In this document: positions 53,829-63,722 of the stretch, piece after piece | Numbering within the stretch: position 1 is the stretch's first letter | How the letters are laid out: every line of letters starts with the position of its first letter | Assembly (NCBI GenBank): GCA_020636135.1 | Contig: JACJYK010000001.1 | Coordinates: 186,001 to 250,000, forward strand | Length of the DNA: 64,000 bases | From: Lewinellaceae bacterium | Lineage (GTDB): Bacteria; Bacteroidota; Bacteroidia; Chitinophagales; Saprospiraceae | Direction of reading: 5' to 3' | Translations under genes and position numbers: made by a program | The notes under the pieces: model-generated | Databases searched by the model: none | The model's input: the letters and a program-made list of their open reading frames with translations, nothing else | What the model was told of the DNA's origin: nothing

Positions 53829-56089
53829 TGCAGTTTCGCAAACTTGAGCATGATCCTGCGCTCCGGGTTATCGACCTGAGGGAAAACGATGGTTGCTACG
53901 CGTTTATCCCGCTCGCCATCTACCCGCTTGACCTCTCCTTCGCCAAACTTCAGATGAAGCACTTTCATGCCGGCCTGGATCTGGTTTGGATCAGCTGCAT
54001 GGAAGTTGGCAGGATCTATTTTAGGGGTAAAAGCAGGCTTGGGAGGTTTCGGGAATATACCTCCAAGCACTTTCGGTTCCGGAAATCCCTGCTGCTGCCC
54101 ACGGCTGGTGGCTCCCGGATCCAGCACTTCATCGTCCAGCTCATCCAGAAAACGGCTGGGGTCGTTGAAGCGCATCTGCCCAAACTGGTAGCGGCTATTG
54201 GCAAAAGAAAGGGTAAGCATTTCTTTGGCACGGGTGATCGCTACATAAAATAAGCGTCGTTCTTCTTCGATTTGTTCGGGTGAGGAAAGAGACATAAAAG
54301 ACGGGAATAAATTCTCTTCCAGGCCCACCACAAAAACGGCACGAAATTCCAATCCCTTGGCCGCATGCACCGACATCAGCGACACGTATTCGGTCTGTTT
54401 GGTGTCTTCATCCATATCGGTGAGGAGGGATATCTGCTGCAGATAAGCTGCGAGGGACTTGTCCTGAACATCCTGACCCTCGATGACTTCGTCGTTCTCA
54501 ACAAATTCCTGAACGCCGTCCAGCAGGGCATTGACGTTTTCCAGTCTTGCCAGTCCTTCGATGGAATTCTCTGCTTTGAGGTGACCCATGATTCCTGATG
54601 TCTTGGACAGATGCGCGGTGACCTCATAAGCATTTTGGGTGGATGCCATCCGGTTTGACTCCAGCACAATGCGGGCAAAATCTTTTAGTGCAGTGGCCGT
54701 CCGGGCGCCCAGCTCTACCTGCTGCATCGCCTGCCAATACGATATCTCCTGTGCGTTGGCCAGGTTAGCGATTGCGTCGAATGAAGACTGCCCGATACCG
54801 CGTTTGGGATAATTGATAACCCGGCGGAAGGCTTCGTCATCATTGGGATTGATGGCTAAACGCAGGTAGGCGATCATATCCTTGACCTCTTTGCGTTGAT
54901 AAAAACTCAGACCACCAAAGATCCGGTAAGGAATGTTGTAGCGTCGCAGGTATTCTTCAAAAACACGGCTCTGAGCATTGGTGCGGTAGAGGATCGCAAT
55001 CTCGTGGCTGGGCAGGTTGTGACGGTTTTTGTATTCGACGATGGTGTCGGCGATCCGCCGTCCTTCTTCCGTATCGGACATGGCCTTGATCAACTGGATC
55101 TTTTGACCACCATCGTGTTCAGTCCATAAATCTTTGGTGATCTGTTTTTTGTTATGGGTGATGATCTTATTCGCAGCTTTGACGATAAACTGGGTGGAGC
55201 GGTAATTCTGCTCCAGTTTGTAAACCGAAAGTTCCGGGTAGTCTTCCTGGTAGTCAAAGATGTTCTGAAGGGTAGCGCCACGGAAAGCATAGATGCTTTG
55301 TGCATCGTCACCCACGACGCAAATGTTGCGGGCACTCCCTTCATAATCGGTCAATAATTTCAGGATGGAGTATTGCAGATAGTTGGTATCCTGGAACTCG
55401 TCCACCAGGATGTACTGGAATTGCTGCTGGTATTTCTGGCGGACGCCGTCTTTGTTCAGGTAGAGCAATTTGAACAATTGATACAGCAGGTCGTCAAAAT
55501 CCATGGCGCCGGCGCGATGACAACGAGCTGCATATTTCTCATAGATCTTGTACAGCATGGGCATGCGGTTCTGCCGGTCCTGCTCCATCAGTTCCGGAGA
55601 TTTGGCATATACGATGGGGGATATGACGTTGGATTTGGCGCTTGAGATGCGGGTGCGGACGGCGCCGACATTATAGGCATTGCGATCCAGCTCCATCTCC
55701 TTGATGATCGATGCGATCAGACTTTTGGTATCGTCGGTGTCGTAGATGGTAAAGTTGGAGGAATAACCGATTTTCTCCGCTTCCACACGCAGGATGCGGG
55801 CGAAAATAGAGTGGAAGGTACCGGCCCAGATGTATTGGGCTTTGCGGCCGACTACCCGCTCGATACGTTCTTTCATCTCCCTGGCCGCCTTATTGGTAAA
55901 GGTTAGGGAGAGTATCTGCCAGGGTGGAATGCCGCTGTCGATGAGGTAGGCGATGCGGTAGGTGAGTACGCGGGTTTTGCCGCTACCAGGTCCGGCGATT
56001 ACCATGACCGGGCCATCGATATGCGTGACGGCTTGTCGCTGCACCTCATTCAATTCATTCAGGTAGTCCAATCTTCTGCTTTCGGTCAT
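53819..56089 (-). CDS. UvrD/PcrA-type superfamily 1 DNA helicase
   Basis: From the ATG at 56089 (MTESRRLDYLNELNEVQRQAV) the protein has 756 residues. It has Walker A AGPGSGKTRV, the ILVDEFQDTN motif II, GDDAQSIYAFRGA motif III, and the late MSVHAAKGLEFRAVFVVGL and RRLFYVAITRAKEML. The C-terminal tail ends in the VLHLKFGEGEV region typical of PcrA-like proteins. It unwinds DNA 3' to 5' in repair and plasmid replication. The longer upstream frame is not used because the promoter lies within it. Confidence 0.96.
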   Translation of the reverse strand: MTESRRLDYLNELNEVQRQAVTHIDGPVMVIAGPGSGKTRVLTYRIAYLIDSGIPPWQILSLTFTNKAAREMKERIERVVGRKAQYIWAGTFHSIFARILRVEAEKIGYSSNFTIYDTDDTKSLIASIIKEMELDRNAYNVGAVRTRISSAKSNVISPIVYAKSPELMEQDRQNRMPMLYKIYEKYAARCHRAGAMDFDDLLYQLFKLLYLNKDGVRQKYQQQFQYILVDEFQDTNYLQYSILKLLTDYEGSARNICVVGDDAQSIYAFRGATLQNIFDYQEDYPELSVYKLEQNYRSTQFIVKAANKIITHNKKQITKDLWTEHDGGQKIQLIKAMSDTEEGRRIADTIVEYKNRHNLPSHEIAILYRTNAQSRVFEEYLRRYNIPYRIFGGLSFYQRKEVKDMIAYLRLAINPNDDEAFRRVINYPKRGIGQSSFDAIANLANAQEISYWQAMQQVELGARTATALKDFARIVLESNRMASTQNAYEVTAHLSKTSGIMGHLKAENSIEGLARLENVNALLDGVQEFVENDEVIEGQDVQDKSLAAYLQQISLLTDMDEDTKQTEYVSLMSVHAAKGLEFRAVFVVGLEENLFPSFMSLSSPEQIEEERRLFYVAITRAKEMLTLSFANSRYQFGQMRFNDPSRFLDELDDEVLDPGATSRGQQQGFPEPKVLGGIFPKPPKPAFTPKIDPANFHAADPNQIQAGMKVLHLKFGEGEVKRVDGERDKRVATIVFPQVDNPERRIMLKFAKLQIL

Positions 56090-56093
56090 GGGG

Positions 56094-56101
56094 CAAAGAT
56101 A
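56094..56101 (-). promoter_or_regulatory. -7 promoter element for the helicase, predicting a leaderless mRNA
   Basis: TATCTTTG on the minus strand ends only four bases before the ATG at 56089. Transcription would start at or next to the start codon. No matching -33 TTG is visible at the usual spacing. Confidence 0.5.
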
Positions 56102-56283
56102 AAGAAGATGCATATATGTTTGGGAAGGGTAGAGAAATGTTGAAGGTTGAGGGTTGAATGTTGAATGGGTCGGGGAATTCAAGGGCGACGGTCAGCACGA
56201 GCGCGGAGAGGCATCGACCACGTTCAGCCTGTCAAAAAAGCTATGGTCACCCCGAGCGGAGTTGAGGGGGGAAAATCAGGTGG

Positions 56284-56646
56284 TCATTCCGGTGTAATTG
56301 CTTTATACGACTCCGGTGTAAACCGTGGCGTACAAATGCAAAGAAAGCGAAGATCGGAGGCTCCGGTATTAGTAATTTGTTGGGGTGTGCCGGCAGGGAA
56401 GAACACGACATCGCCTGTTTTCACGATTTGGTCCATTTCATTGAAGGAGACCCTGCCCTGACCTTCCAGGATATAATAGGCTTCGCCGACGTCCAGCCGG
56501 TGCAATTCGGTGGTCACACCTGGTTCCACCCGGGCCTGTGCAATGGATAGGTTATTGCATGCCTGCAAGTTCAGGATTTCCACGATATGACAGCGTTCAC
56601 GGGTATAGAATTCCTGGGTGATATCGGTCGTAAAAATACTTGGCAT
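56284..56646 (-). CDS. Cupin-domain protein
   Basis: The 120-residue protein is a single cupin barrel. The first motif is around TELHRLDVGEAYYILEGQGRV and the second around KTGDVVFFPAGTPQQITNTG. The usual metal-binding His/Glu set is partly kept (His in TELHRL, Glu in GEAYY). It probably binds or isomerises a small molecule. It is 13 bases after the GNAT gene, in the same orientation. Confidence 0.87.
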   Translation of the reverse strand: MPSIFTTDITQEFYTRERCHIVEILNLQACNNLSIAQARVEPGVTTELHRLDVGEAYYILEGQGRVSFNEMDQIVKTGDVVFFPAGTPQQITNTGASDLRFLCICTPRFTPESYKAITPE

Positions 56647-56659
56647 AAAGCTTCATTTT

Positions 56660-57112
56660 TCAATCCGTTAAGCGCATTCTCAGCAAGGGGTATTCATACC
56701 CCTGGTCATCCCGGTCGGTCCGTTCATAAACGGTGAATCCCAGGGATTGATAAAATTGGACGGCTGCTGCATTCTGCTCATTGACATCCACCTTATTTGC
56801 GTCCAGTACATTTATGGCAAAATCCATCAGTTTCCTCCCTAAACCCATCCGGAAGTAGTCCGGTGCGAGGAAAAGCATTTCCACCTTGCGATGCAGAACT
56901 CCGATGAAACCGGCAAGTGTTGTTTGTTCCAGCAGGCAGTAGACTTGAAAATGATTGAAATCGATCTCCTGTACCAGCTCCCGGATGGCGGCTAAGTCTC
57001 CGGGCTTCAAAAAGAAATGCGTGGCCAGTACCGACTTCTCCCATACGGCCAACAGCTGGGTGTGCAGGCCGTCATGATAAGGGATAATGTATTGCCCGTC
57101 CGTTTGCATCAT
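56660..57112 (-). CDS. GNAT-family N-acetyltransferase
   Basis: The 150-residue protein has the GNAT pattern: VEMLFLAPDYFRMGLGRKLMDFAI for acetyl-CoA binding (motif A), and NEQNAAAVQFYQSLGFTVYERT near the C-terminus. The substrate is unknown. Its start overlaps the ABC ATPase stop by four bases, so it sits in the permease-ATPase-GNAT-cupin row. Confidence 0.92.
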   Translation of the reverse strand: MMQTDGQYIIPYHDGLHTQLLAVWEKSVLATHFFLKPGDLAAIRELVQEIDFNHFQVYCLLEQTTLAGFIGVLHRKVEMLFLAPDYFRMGLGRKLMDFAINVLDANKVDVNEQNAAAVQFYQSLGFTVYERTDRDDQGYEYPLLRMRLTD

Positions 57113-57789
57113 CCGATTCGAATCCGATTGATGCGGTCTCCCACCACAAAGGATTTCATTTGTTCTTCCAGCTCACCATATTCGTCCGGAGCTACTGTTC
57201 TCGCCATAGTTCCATCCTGAAGCAGGTGGATGCAATCACAAGTCTGTTGAAGAGTGGCAAAAATATGTGAGGATATCAAGACTGTTTTTTGCATGGATTT
57301 CAATTTTCGGATGATATCCAGAATGATCATGTTGCTGTGGATATCCACTCCATTGAAAGGTTCATCCAGGATAAACAAATCATTTTTCTGCAACAGAATC
57401 CCCATCAGGGCCAGCTTTTTCTTCATGCCGGTGGAATAGGTGTCTGCGTATTGATCAAGTGGCAGGTCAAAGATATTCTGTTCTTCAAAAGCTTCCTCAC
57501 GGATGCCACGGGCGATGCATACTAATTTCAGAAATTCCCAGCCGGTGATCCGGGAAAGGTATTCGGGATTGGTCGGTAAAAATCCGGTATGATCTTTTAG
57601 CACCGGATAAGGGCTTTGAATGGTTCCGGCATACGACTCCAGGCCGGCAATGCAGCGGAACAAAGTAGTTTTGCCAGATCCGTTTTCGCCTACGATACCA
57701 TAAATTCTGCCTGGTTCAAAGGTGAGATTGATCCGCTTCAATACCTGATGATTTCCAAAGGATTTACTGAGTTCCAGAACGCTGATCAT
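57109..57789 (-). CDS. ABC transporter ATP-binding protein
   Basis: From the ATG at 57789 (MISVLELSKSFGNHQVLK) the protein has 226 residues. It carries Walker A GIVGENGSGKTTLF, a signature-like YSTGMKKKLAL, and Walker B LFILDEPFNGVD with the H-loop in VLISSHIF. The long upstream frame lies inside the permease gene and is not coding in this frame. It overlaps the permease by four bases and probably pairs with it. Confidence 0.93.
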   Translation of the reverse strand: MISVLELSKSFGNHQVLKRINLTFEPGRIYGIVGENGSGKTTLFRCIAGLESYAGTIQSPYPVLKDHTGFLPTNPEYLSRITGWEFLKLVCIARGIREEAFEEQNIFDLPLDQYADTYSTGMKKKLALMGILLQKNDLFILDEPFNGVDIHSNMIILDIIRKLKSMQKTVLISSHIFATLQQTCDCIHLLQDGTMARTVAPDEYGELEEQMKSFVVGDRINRIRIG

Positions 57790-58703
57790 GATAAATAGGG
57801 AGTTATTTGTCGAATTGCCTGACGATAAAATACCGGAACCATAAACAGCAACATGGGCGGAAACCATAAGCTCAGGCCAACCAATAGTCCCTGTGGTATG
57901 CTCATCTCGTGTGGATATGCAGAATATTTCGCCAGGATCAAGAATGCCAGGAAGACGAATCCCAGGGCTAGTATTCCGGAGCTGACCCAGATTGAATCCG
58001 TAAACGCGATGCAAATCGCCATCCAAACCGGCAGGCATAGGATGCTCAGTCCAATCCAGGCAGTACGGATCTTATGCTTTAAAAAGGCTTTTGGCGTCAA
58101 GGCATGGATCCAGGCATAATAGACCTTCTCAGGGTAGGCATAAAAAGACATTACGGTAAGGGCAATCAGGATCATGGCGGAGAGGGACAATCCGTAATTA
58201 TGGACTTGTATCCCTTTAACCAATAAAAAAATGATGATAACAGGCATCCACCAGGCTTTCCGGATCCCTGCCGGTAACTCAAATGGAAACCGTTTGAATG
58301 GGGTAGGGATGATAAATCCTATCCGGTCAGGTGATCGCATAAATACCAGTACCGGCGCACTTATGATTAAAAATGCTGCAAAATAGATATGGCGCTCACC
58401 AAGCAGGAACAATGCGAATGGAAGTGCAGCAAGTCCATTTTCCAGGAGCCTTATCCTCTGCAAGGTAGCCGCTGGAAATATCCACCTCAATTGTTCCACC
58501 CGGTGCTTATTGCCAAGCTGTGAGATGACAATCAATCCAATAGCCATGAATATCCAGGCAGCCCAATCGACCCGGTAGAACAGATAATAAGAACCGGCAA
58601 GAAATCCCGCCAGGATCAACAATGTGCCGATAGCAGGATGTACCCCTGAAGCGACCAGCAGACGTTTGAACCGGACAAACTGCAATTGAAAGTAATATTC
58701 CAT
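57786..58703 (-). CDS. Multi-span membrane protein, likely partner permease of the ABC ATPase
   Basis: The 305-residue protein has about seven to eight hydrophobic segments and no recognised domain signature in my reading. It lies directly upstream of the ATPase with a four-base overlap, which points to a permease subunit. The substrate is unknown. It starts with MEYYFQLQFVRFKRLL, a cytoplasmic amphipathic lead as in ABC-2-type permeases. The 250 bases before it hold no gene. Confidence 0.8.
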   Translation of the reverse strand: MEYYFQLQFVRFKRLLVASGVHPAIGTLLILAGFLAGSYYLFYRVDWAAWIFMAIGLIVISQLGNKHRVEQLRWIFPAATLQRIRLLENGLAALPFALFLLGERHIYFAAFLIISAPVLVFMRSPDRIGFIIPTPFKRFPFELPAGIRKAWWMPVIIIFLLVKGIQVHNYGLSLSAMILIALTVMSFYAYPEKVYYAWIHALTPKAFLKHKIRTAWIGLSILCLPVWMAICIAFTDSIWVSSGILALGFVFLAFLILAKYSAYPHEMSIPQGLLVGLSLWFPPMLLFMVPVFYRQAIRQITPYLS

Positions 58704-58953
58704 AAAAGCCAGTAAGCGAACGCACGGGTAAATATAACTGCTTCCCGGGCATCCTGATGGCCAGTACCGTGGGAATTGCCGGGTGCTTCTGATGATTTGC
58801 AGTTGTATCCGGGGAGATGGAAATCAAGAAAAGGATGGAATCAAATCCCATTGAAGTCCATAAAAAAGAAAATGAGTGGTCATATCCACCAGTTAACTAA
58901 AGTCAATGCCCTACCTTTAAGCATCCCCGGAATTTTCACCAAAACAATTAAAA

Positions 58954-59622
58954 ATGACGGACGTACCGGCCAAGACATTAAAAACTTATGCTTCCATAAC
59001 GGGTATTTCATTACTGATCATGACTGTCGCAGCCATCTTTGCCGTGGGATGGTTATCAAAAGCAGAGACCGGAATTCCGAATGATACGGTAAGCTGGTCA
59101 CTGCGTGGAAGCATTGGCGCCTGGTTACTGATACTGATCACGGATGTGCTGGTGGCCTGGGCCCTGTATGTCCTGCTGCGACCGGTAGATCGTTTCTGGT
59201 CGCTGCTGTCGGGGTGGCTACGAATGCTCTATGCCGGCATTCTCGGCATTGCCATTGTCTTTTTGTTGCTTGCAAAACAGTCCGGCCTCGAATCGACGGA
59301 AACGGCGTTAACACATATTGGTACTTTCCGGGATGTCTGGTCCTTTGGTTTGATCCTTTTTGGCTTCCACTTACTGATCCTGGGACCATTGTGTGTTAAA
59401 TCGGAATATGTTCCCAAATGGATCGGTTATTTGATAACACTTGCCGGTGTGGGATATGTGATCATACACCTGGGGAATACGCTCGTGCCTGATTTTTCCG
59501 GGATCAGAAAGATCCTGGAAATGATTTTCATGTTGCCCATGATCGTGGGTGAGGTAGGATTGGCAATATGGTTATTGGTACGCAGAAACCGGCTTCCTGA
59601 ACTGGTATTGGTCGGACAATAA
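58954..59622 (+). CDS. DUF4386 membrane protein
   Basis: The 222-residue protein has about six membrane segments and DUF4386 hallmarks: TGISLLIMTVAAIFAVG, LITDVLVAWALYVLLRPVD, FGFHLLILGPLCVKSEYVPKWIG and a PMIVGEVGLAIWLLV end. The function is unknown. It is a lone gene, convergent with the PD40 gene 104 bases away. Confidence 0.9.
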   Translation: MTDVPAKTLKTYASITGISLLIMTVAAIFAVGWLSKAETGIPNDTVSWSLRGSIGAWLLILITDVLVAWALYVLLRPVDRFWSLLSGWLRMLYAGILGIAIVFLLLAKQSGLESTETALTHIGTFRDVWSFGLILFGFHLLILGPLCVKSEYVPKWIGYLITLAGVGYVIIHLGNTLVPDFSGIRKILEMIFMLPMIVGEVGLAIWLLVRRNRLPELVLVGQ

Positions 59623-59726
59623 TTTGATGGGTAAAACTGGATTTGCAAGTCATTCCAACATATTACCAAATCCGGAAAAACCTGAGGTGAGGTGTCTGAT
59701 TGATGGCTCCCTCACCCCAGTTGGCA

Positions 59727-60671
59727 TCATCGTTTTGCCCAGTATAAATTTCCTTGATTGTTATTGGGTGACAGGACCTGGTGCAATACGTCCACAAGGT
59801 CAAGCGGATTGCCATTGGAAGCTATCTCTACCGGCCGTGTGCTGGTAAAAAACAAATAATTGCCATTTGACGCTACATAGGGACAATAGTCCAGTTGTGC
59901 TGAGTTAAAGTTTAACCGTCCGGCAGGTAGCCACGTACCATTGGCACCTTTCCGGCTGATGTACAGATCACCGCCTCCGATGGCATCAGATCTTCCATCG
60001 CTGGAAAAGTAGATGAATTGCTCATCCGGATCAATGAATGCATTGTATTCTCCCCGGATGGAATTGATGGCCACCGGCAGGGATTCCGGGGTATTATACT
60101 GGCCATTTACGAAAGAAGACATCCAGATATCCTCACCACCCTTGCCTCCGCCACGCTCCGACGTAAAGTAAAGGTTACCATTTTTGGCAATCGATGGGTA
60201 AAATTCATTTCCGGGCGAATTGATCCCTCCTCCGGCAAGTTTTGGTTCACCCCAGCTTCCTCCCTGCGGACGATCCACAAACCAGATGTCAAAATCTTTG
60301 GCAGTCCCGGTCAGACTGCGGTTGGAGGCGAAGAACAGCGTGTTTCCATCGGCGGATAAAGCCGGTTCCAGATCAGCCTGCCCGCTGGAGAAAGGCACCG
60401 GTTTGATCAGCGACCAGTACCCATTTGTGTAGCGGGTGTAGACGATGATGGACCGTGTTGCAGTATACTGCAGGGTAAAATATAGTTCTGTGCCGTCCGG
60501 TGAGATGGCAAAATCCCGTTCGTTGTATGGCGTCGAGATTAGATACGGAGCGAACAACCGGGGAGCAAGTGAGTTCGGTGTTTCCTGATTATAGAAGGCC
60601 CATTGCCCGTTCACCTCGAGACTGCAGAGGGTAGGCAGCAACAGGAAGAATGGTTTTAGATTCAATCGCAT
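59727..60671 (-). CDS. Secreted PD40/TolB-like beta-propeller protein
   Basis: The 314-residue product has a signal peptide (about 1-22, ending VNGQW) and a six-bladed PD40-type propeller. Repeated motifs are FAISPDGTELYFT, PALSADGNTLFFASNR, PSIAKNGNLYFTSER, AFIDPDEQFIYFSSDG and PYVASNGNYLFFTST. It should be a periplasmic or surface binding protein. It starts three bases after the lipocalin-like lipoprotein, so they are co-transcribed. Confidence 0.88.
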   Translation of the reverse strand: MRLNLKPFFLLLPTLCSLEVNGQWAFYNQETPNSLAPRLFAPYLISTPYNERDFAISPDGTELYFTLQYTATRSIIVYTRYTNGYWSLIKPVPFSSGQADLEPALSADGNTLFFASNRSLTGTAKDFDIWFVDRPQGGSWGEPKLAGGGINSPGNEFYPSIAKNGNLYFTSERGGGKGGEDIWMSSFVNGQYNTPESLPVAINSIRGEYNAFIDPDEQFIYFSSDGRSDAIGGGDLYISRKGANGTWLPAGRLNFNSAQLDYCPYVASNGNYLFFTSTRPVEIASNGNPLDLVDVLHQVLSPNNNQGNLYWAKR

Positions 60672-60674
60672 GGT

Positions 60675-61163
60675 TCAGGATTTGGTAAATGAAAGGGTAG
60701 CGACCAGTTCAGTTGTCAGTAGTTTGGCTTCATCCAGTTCTTTCCCCTGGCGCAAAAACTCCAGATTAAGCGCGGTCAATGCCAGCTTTCCAGCCTCAGA
60801 CAGCATAGCCTGGTTACCCGGGATACGAAGCGCTTCCAGGACCAGCTGTTGGTCATCCAGCTGGAGTATTGTATAGCTTAACGTATTACCCTGGGCATCG
60901 GTGGTCGTTAAAAGTTGGAAATCCTCACTGAGGTGGTAGGTTCCCTGCTGCCGGCTATTCGATGCACCATATTCGTAATAGCCATCTTCCAGTCGCATCG
61001 TCTGGTTCCTGACGGGCAGTTCAGCCATATCTTGCCCGGCAATAATGGTCATCGTCGACAGCTGCCAGATGCCCTGGACGAGGCTGGCAGGTGATTGGCT
61101 ATCCTTTTTGCATTGAACGGAAAGCTGGACAGAAAGTACAAACCACAAAACCGGTATTTTCAT
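60675..61163 (-). CDS. Lipocalin-like lipoprotein
   Basis: The 162-residue protein has a short signal and Cys18 followed by Lys-Lys-Asp. The body has GIWQLSTMTI, a middle GYYEYGASNSRQQGTYHLSED and QLDDQQLVLEAL, as in lipocalin-like Bacteroidota lipoproteins. The ligand is unknown. It is adjacent to and upstream of the PD40 propeller gene. Confidence 0.78.
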   Translation of the reverse strand: MKIPVLWFVLSVQLSVQCKKDSQSPASLVQGIWQLSTMTIIAGQDMAELPVRNQTMRLEDGYYEYGASNSRQQGTYHLSEDFQLLTTTDAQGNTLSYTILQLDDQQLVLEALRIPGNQAMLSEAGKLALTALNLEFLRQGKELDEAKLLTTELVATLSFTKS

Positions 61164-61291
61164 TCTGGTAAATTGTGGTGTATAGCTAGGGATTCCTTTT
61201 GACAGGCAGATTAAAAGTGTACCAAATTGAAAGAAAAGGGTACCAATACATCAATTACTGCCTGAATTTTCAGACTAACCGGGAGGTCTGG

Positions 61292-61993
61292 TCAGTGAGG
61301 GAAGTGGTTCAGGAATTCATTCTTGTAAGTGGCACCAATGGGGATCACTTTGTCGTTGCTCAGTGTGACGAATTTGTGGTTATACGATTTAATGTGATCC
61401 TTGGAAATAATAAATGATTTATGGATCCGGATCAGTTGAGCAGGCAGGCCGGGCTCAAAATTTCCAATATTCAATTTGGTGACAACTGTTTGGTCCGTGG
61501 TGACAATTTTAATGTATTGTCGCAGGCTTTCCACGTAGAGTATATCGTGAAAATTGATCCGAGTCATCGCCCGGTTGGTTGGTACAAAAATGTGATCTGG
61601 CGAGGTGATTTCCTGGTTTAATCCGGTGGCCTCGGCAGATCTTGGTTTTAATTTATTGATGGCCTTCATAAAACGCACCAGCTCAATGGGCTTCAATAAA
61701 TAATCCACAACGTTTAATTCAAATCCTTCCAGGGCATATTGGTGATAGGCCGAGGTCACGATGATCTGTGGCGGATCTGGCAATGTTTTTAGGAAATCGA
61801 AACCTTTTATTTTAGGCAAATGCAAATCAAGGAAGATGACGTCAATGGATTCATTTTGTAAATAATCTGCGGCAATGAATGCATTTTCACAGACAGCGAC
61901 CAGATGCAAATAATTTATTTGTGCCAGGTATTCGGTAAGCAACTCGGCAGCCAGTGGTTCATCCTCAAGGATGAGACAGTTTAGTTGATGCAT
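61292..61993 (-). CDS. LytTR-family response regulator
   Basis: The 233-residue protein has a receiver domain with acidic Glu10/Asp11 and phospho-acceptor Asp56 in IFLDLHLP, then a conserved Lys in YLLKPIEL. A LytTR DNA-binding domain follows at about 135-230 (ILYVESLRQYIKIVT, RIHKSFIISKDHI). It is the partner of the kinase just upstream, whose gene overlaps its start by 29 bases. Confidence 0.95.
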   Translation of the reverse strand: MHQLNCLILEDEPLAAELLTEYLAQINYLHLVAVCENAFIAADYLQNESIDVIFLDLHLPKIKGFDFLKTLPDPPQIIVTSAYHQYALEGFELNVVDYLLKPIELVRFMKAINKLKPRSAEATGLNQEITSPDHIFVPTNRAMTRINFHDILYVESLRQYIKIVTTDQTVVTKLNIGNFEPGLPAQLIRIHKSFIISKDHIKSYNHKFVTLSNDKVIPIGATYKNEFLNHFPH

Positions 61994-63062
61994 AAGAGTT
62001 CAGATTTATGCGCAGGAACACAGAAAACTGCTGATCCTGGTCTTTAATATCCAATTGATAGTCCCGGTACAATAAATGCAACCTTTTATTTAAATTCTCC
62101 AATCCGATTCCAGCTTGTTCTTTCGTTTCTTTTGATTCGTATGAATTGACCACCTCAGCTGATAATTGGGCTCCCTCCAGATTGATGTGGATATGGATAA
62201 ATGCCTGATGTTGGCTTTCGCTGCTGCCGTGTTTAAAGGCATTTTCCAGGATAGGCAAGAGGAGCATGGGTGCTATGGGTTGGGAGGAAGAAGCAGGTAA
62301 TTCTATGATCAATTCCAGTTTGTTTTTCCGGTAACGAAGTTTCTCCAGTTCCAGGTAGTCCTGAATAAATTTGAGCTCCTGATCAAAGGCAATTAATTCC
62401 TGGTTGGAGTCATACAATAAAAACCGCAGTAATCCTGCTAATTTGTGGATGGCTGACGGAGCTTCCTGTTGATGATTTTTTGCCAGCACATAAATATTAT
62501 TCAAGGTGTTGAATAAAAAATGAGGGTTGATCTGACTTCTCAGAAAATGTAATTCGGCTTCCAGTTTTTGTTGCCTCACTATTTCCCGGTCACGTACCAG
62601 CACGGAGCGCAGTTCAAAAAAATTCATGAAATTAAACAACCCGAATACGACGATCATGTCGATGGCTGAGTTGGTCAGATAGGAAGGCCCCCAAAACGGT
62701 ACATCCACCCGTTCATGAAGCGCCAGCGGATAAGCGATGTAATTACTCACCCAGCGCTGAGCCAATATGGAAACAATTAACAACAGCACAATTTTAACCA
62801 CCTGGAACCAGGTTCGCTGATTGTCCTGTGAATTCGAAAGGGCCTGGTTGATCAGGTAGACACTGAGATAGCACAAAACAAATTTTACAGGCAGCAGGCA
62901 GGCTTCTACTGTTACAGAAGCCCAGATTTTTTGCGTCAGGGTCAGTGAATCGCCACTTCTGAAATTGAATAAATATTCGGCATAGGACTGCCATGCCAGG
63001 TAAAGCAACCAATAAAAGAAATGCCGGAGGATACCGCGTTTTGCCACATTCAAAGTTACCAA
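61965..63062 (-). CDS. LytS/YehU-type sensor histidine kinase
   Basis: The 365-residue protein has about four N-terminal membrane segments and a cytoplasmic His_kinase domain with RSQINPHFLFNTLNNIYVLAK and an ATP-binding part from about 260. The first in-frame start is TTG at 63062; TTG at 63053 and GTG at 63047 also exist. An AGGAGG lies about 15 bases before 63062, a little far, so the exact start is not settled. It overlaps the response-regulator gene by 29 bases. Confidence 0.92.
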   Translation of the reverse strand: MVTLNVAKRGILRHFFYWLLYLAWQSYAEYLFNFRSGDSLTLTQKIWASVTVEACLLPVKFVLCYLSVYLINQALSNSQDNQRTWFQVVKIVLLLIVSILAQRWVSNYIAYPLALHERVDVPFWGPSYLTNSAIDMIVVFGLFNFMNFFELRSVLVRDREIVRQQKLEAELHFLRSQINPHFLFNTLNNIYVLAKNHQQEAPSAIHKLAGLLRFLLYDSNQELIAFDQELKFIQDYLELEKLRYRKNKLELIIELPASSSQPIAPMLLLPILENAFKHGSSESQHQAFIHIHINLEGAQLSAEVVNSYESKETKEQAGIGLENLNKRLHLLYRDYQLDIKDQDQQFSVFLRINLNSYASTKLSHP

Positions 63063-63259
63063 TAGCCGATAATTTATCCTCCTCTGTTAAGCAGGATTGC
63101 TACGGCGTTGATGAATGCTTGATGAAAGTGTACCAACGTAAGTATTAGGGGTATGAAGTTGACCGGTTTAATCCTCGCAGGCATTGAGATTGGTAGGAAT
63201 ATCCTGTATCTTGGTTTTGGATGACCACAGGGCCGGTGTGGTTTCCGCACAAATGAACT

Positions 63260-63598
63260 ATGACAGATCAACCAAAAGAATCGGACTGGAAAATCTTCAG
63301 TGCCAATGTGGCGCGGTGGCGAGAGCAGTATCTGGCTCAGCGCAACCGGGATTTGGTTGAAGTCTTGTCGGATACAAACCTGACCTCTACCGATCAGTTT
63401 TGGATCACCAAAAAAAAGATGGAAGAAGAAGCCGAAATCCTGCAAAAATGTTTCGGTGAATTATCCCGGTCAAAATTGCTGCTGTCACTGCATAATTTAT
63501 GCGTGCATGGATTTATCCCGGAAGAGGACCTTGATCTTTTCAGCGAGACGCTTTGCGAAAAAATGCATGGGTGGCTGGAAGAAGCAGAAGGAGATTAA
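63260..63598 (+). CDS. Conserved-looking small cytoplasmic protein of unknown function
   Basis: The 112-residue protein is largely helical and charged, with no signal or membrane segment. The middle KKKMEEEAEILQKCFGELSR looks like one long helix. I recognise no family. It is divergent from the LytS kinase gene across a 197-base gap and lies 125 bases before the last gene in the window. Confidence 0.65.
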   Translation: MTDQPKESDWKIFSANVARWREQYLAQRNRDLVEVLSDTNLTSTDQFWITKKKMEEEAEILQKCFGELSRSKLLLSLHNLCVHGFIPEEDLDLFSETLCEKMHGWLEEAEGD

Positions 63599-63722
63599 CC
63601 CGATCCCGATCTTGGTTTCCATCGTTGATGACATGGTTTGATTTTTGTAAGGTTCCGTTTGAAATTGAAAGAGGATTAGTGCTGGTCTCCTTTAATTTTG
63701 TTGGAACAAAACAACCAACAAA

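Noticed and set aside
57790..58038. 83-residue N-terminal extension of the ABC ATPase
   Set aside because: It is antiparallel-free shadow sequence of the permease gene in another frame; the ATPase fold begins at MISVLELSKSFG.
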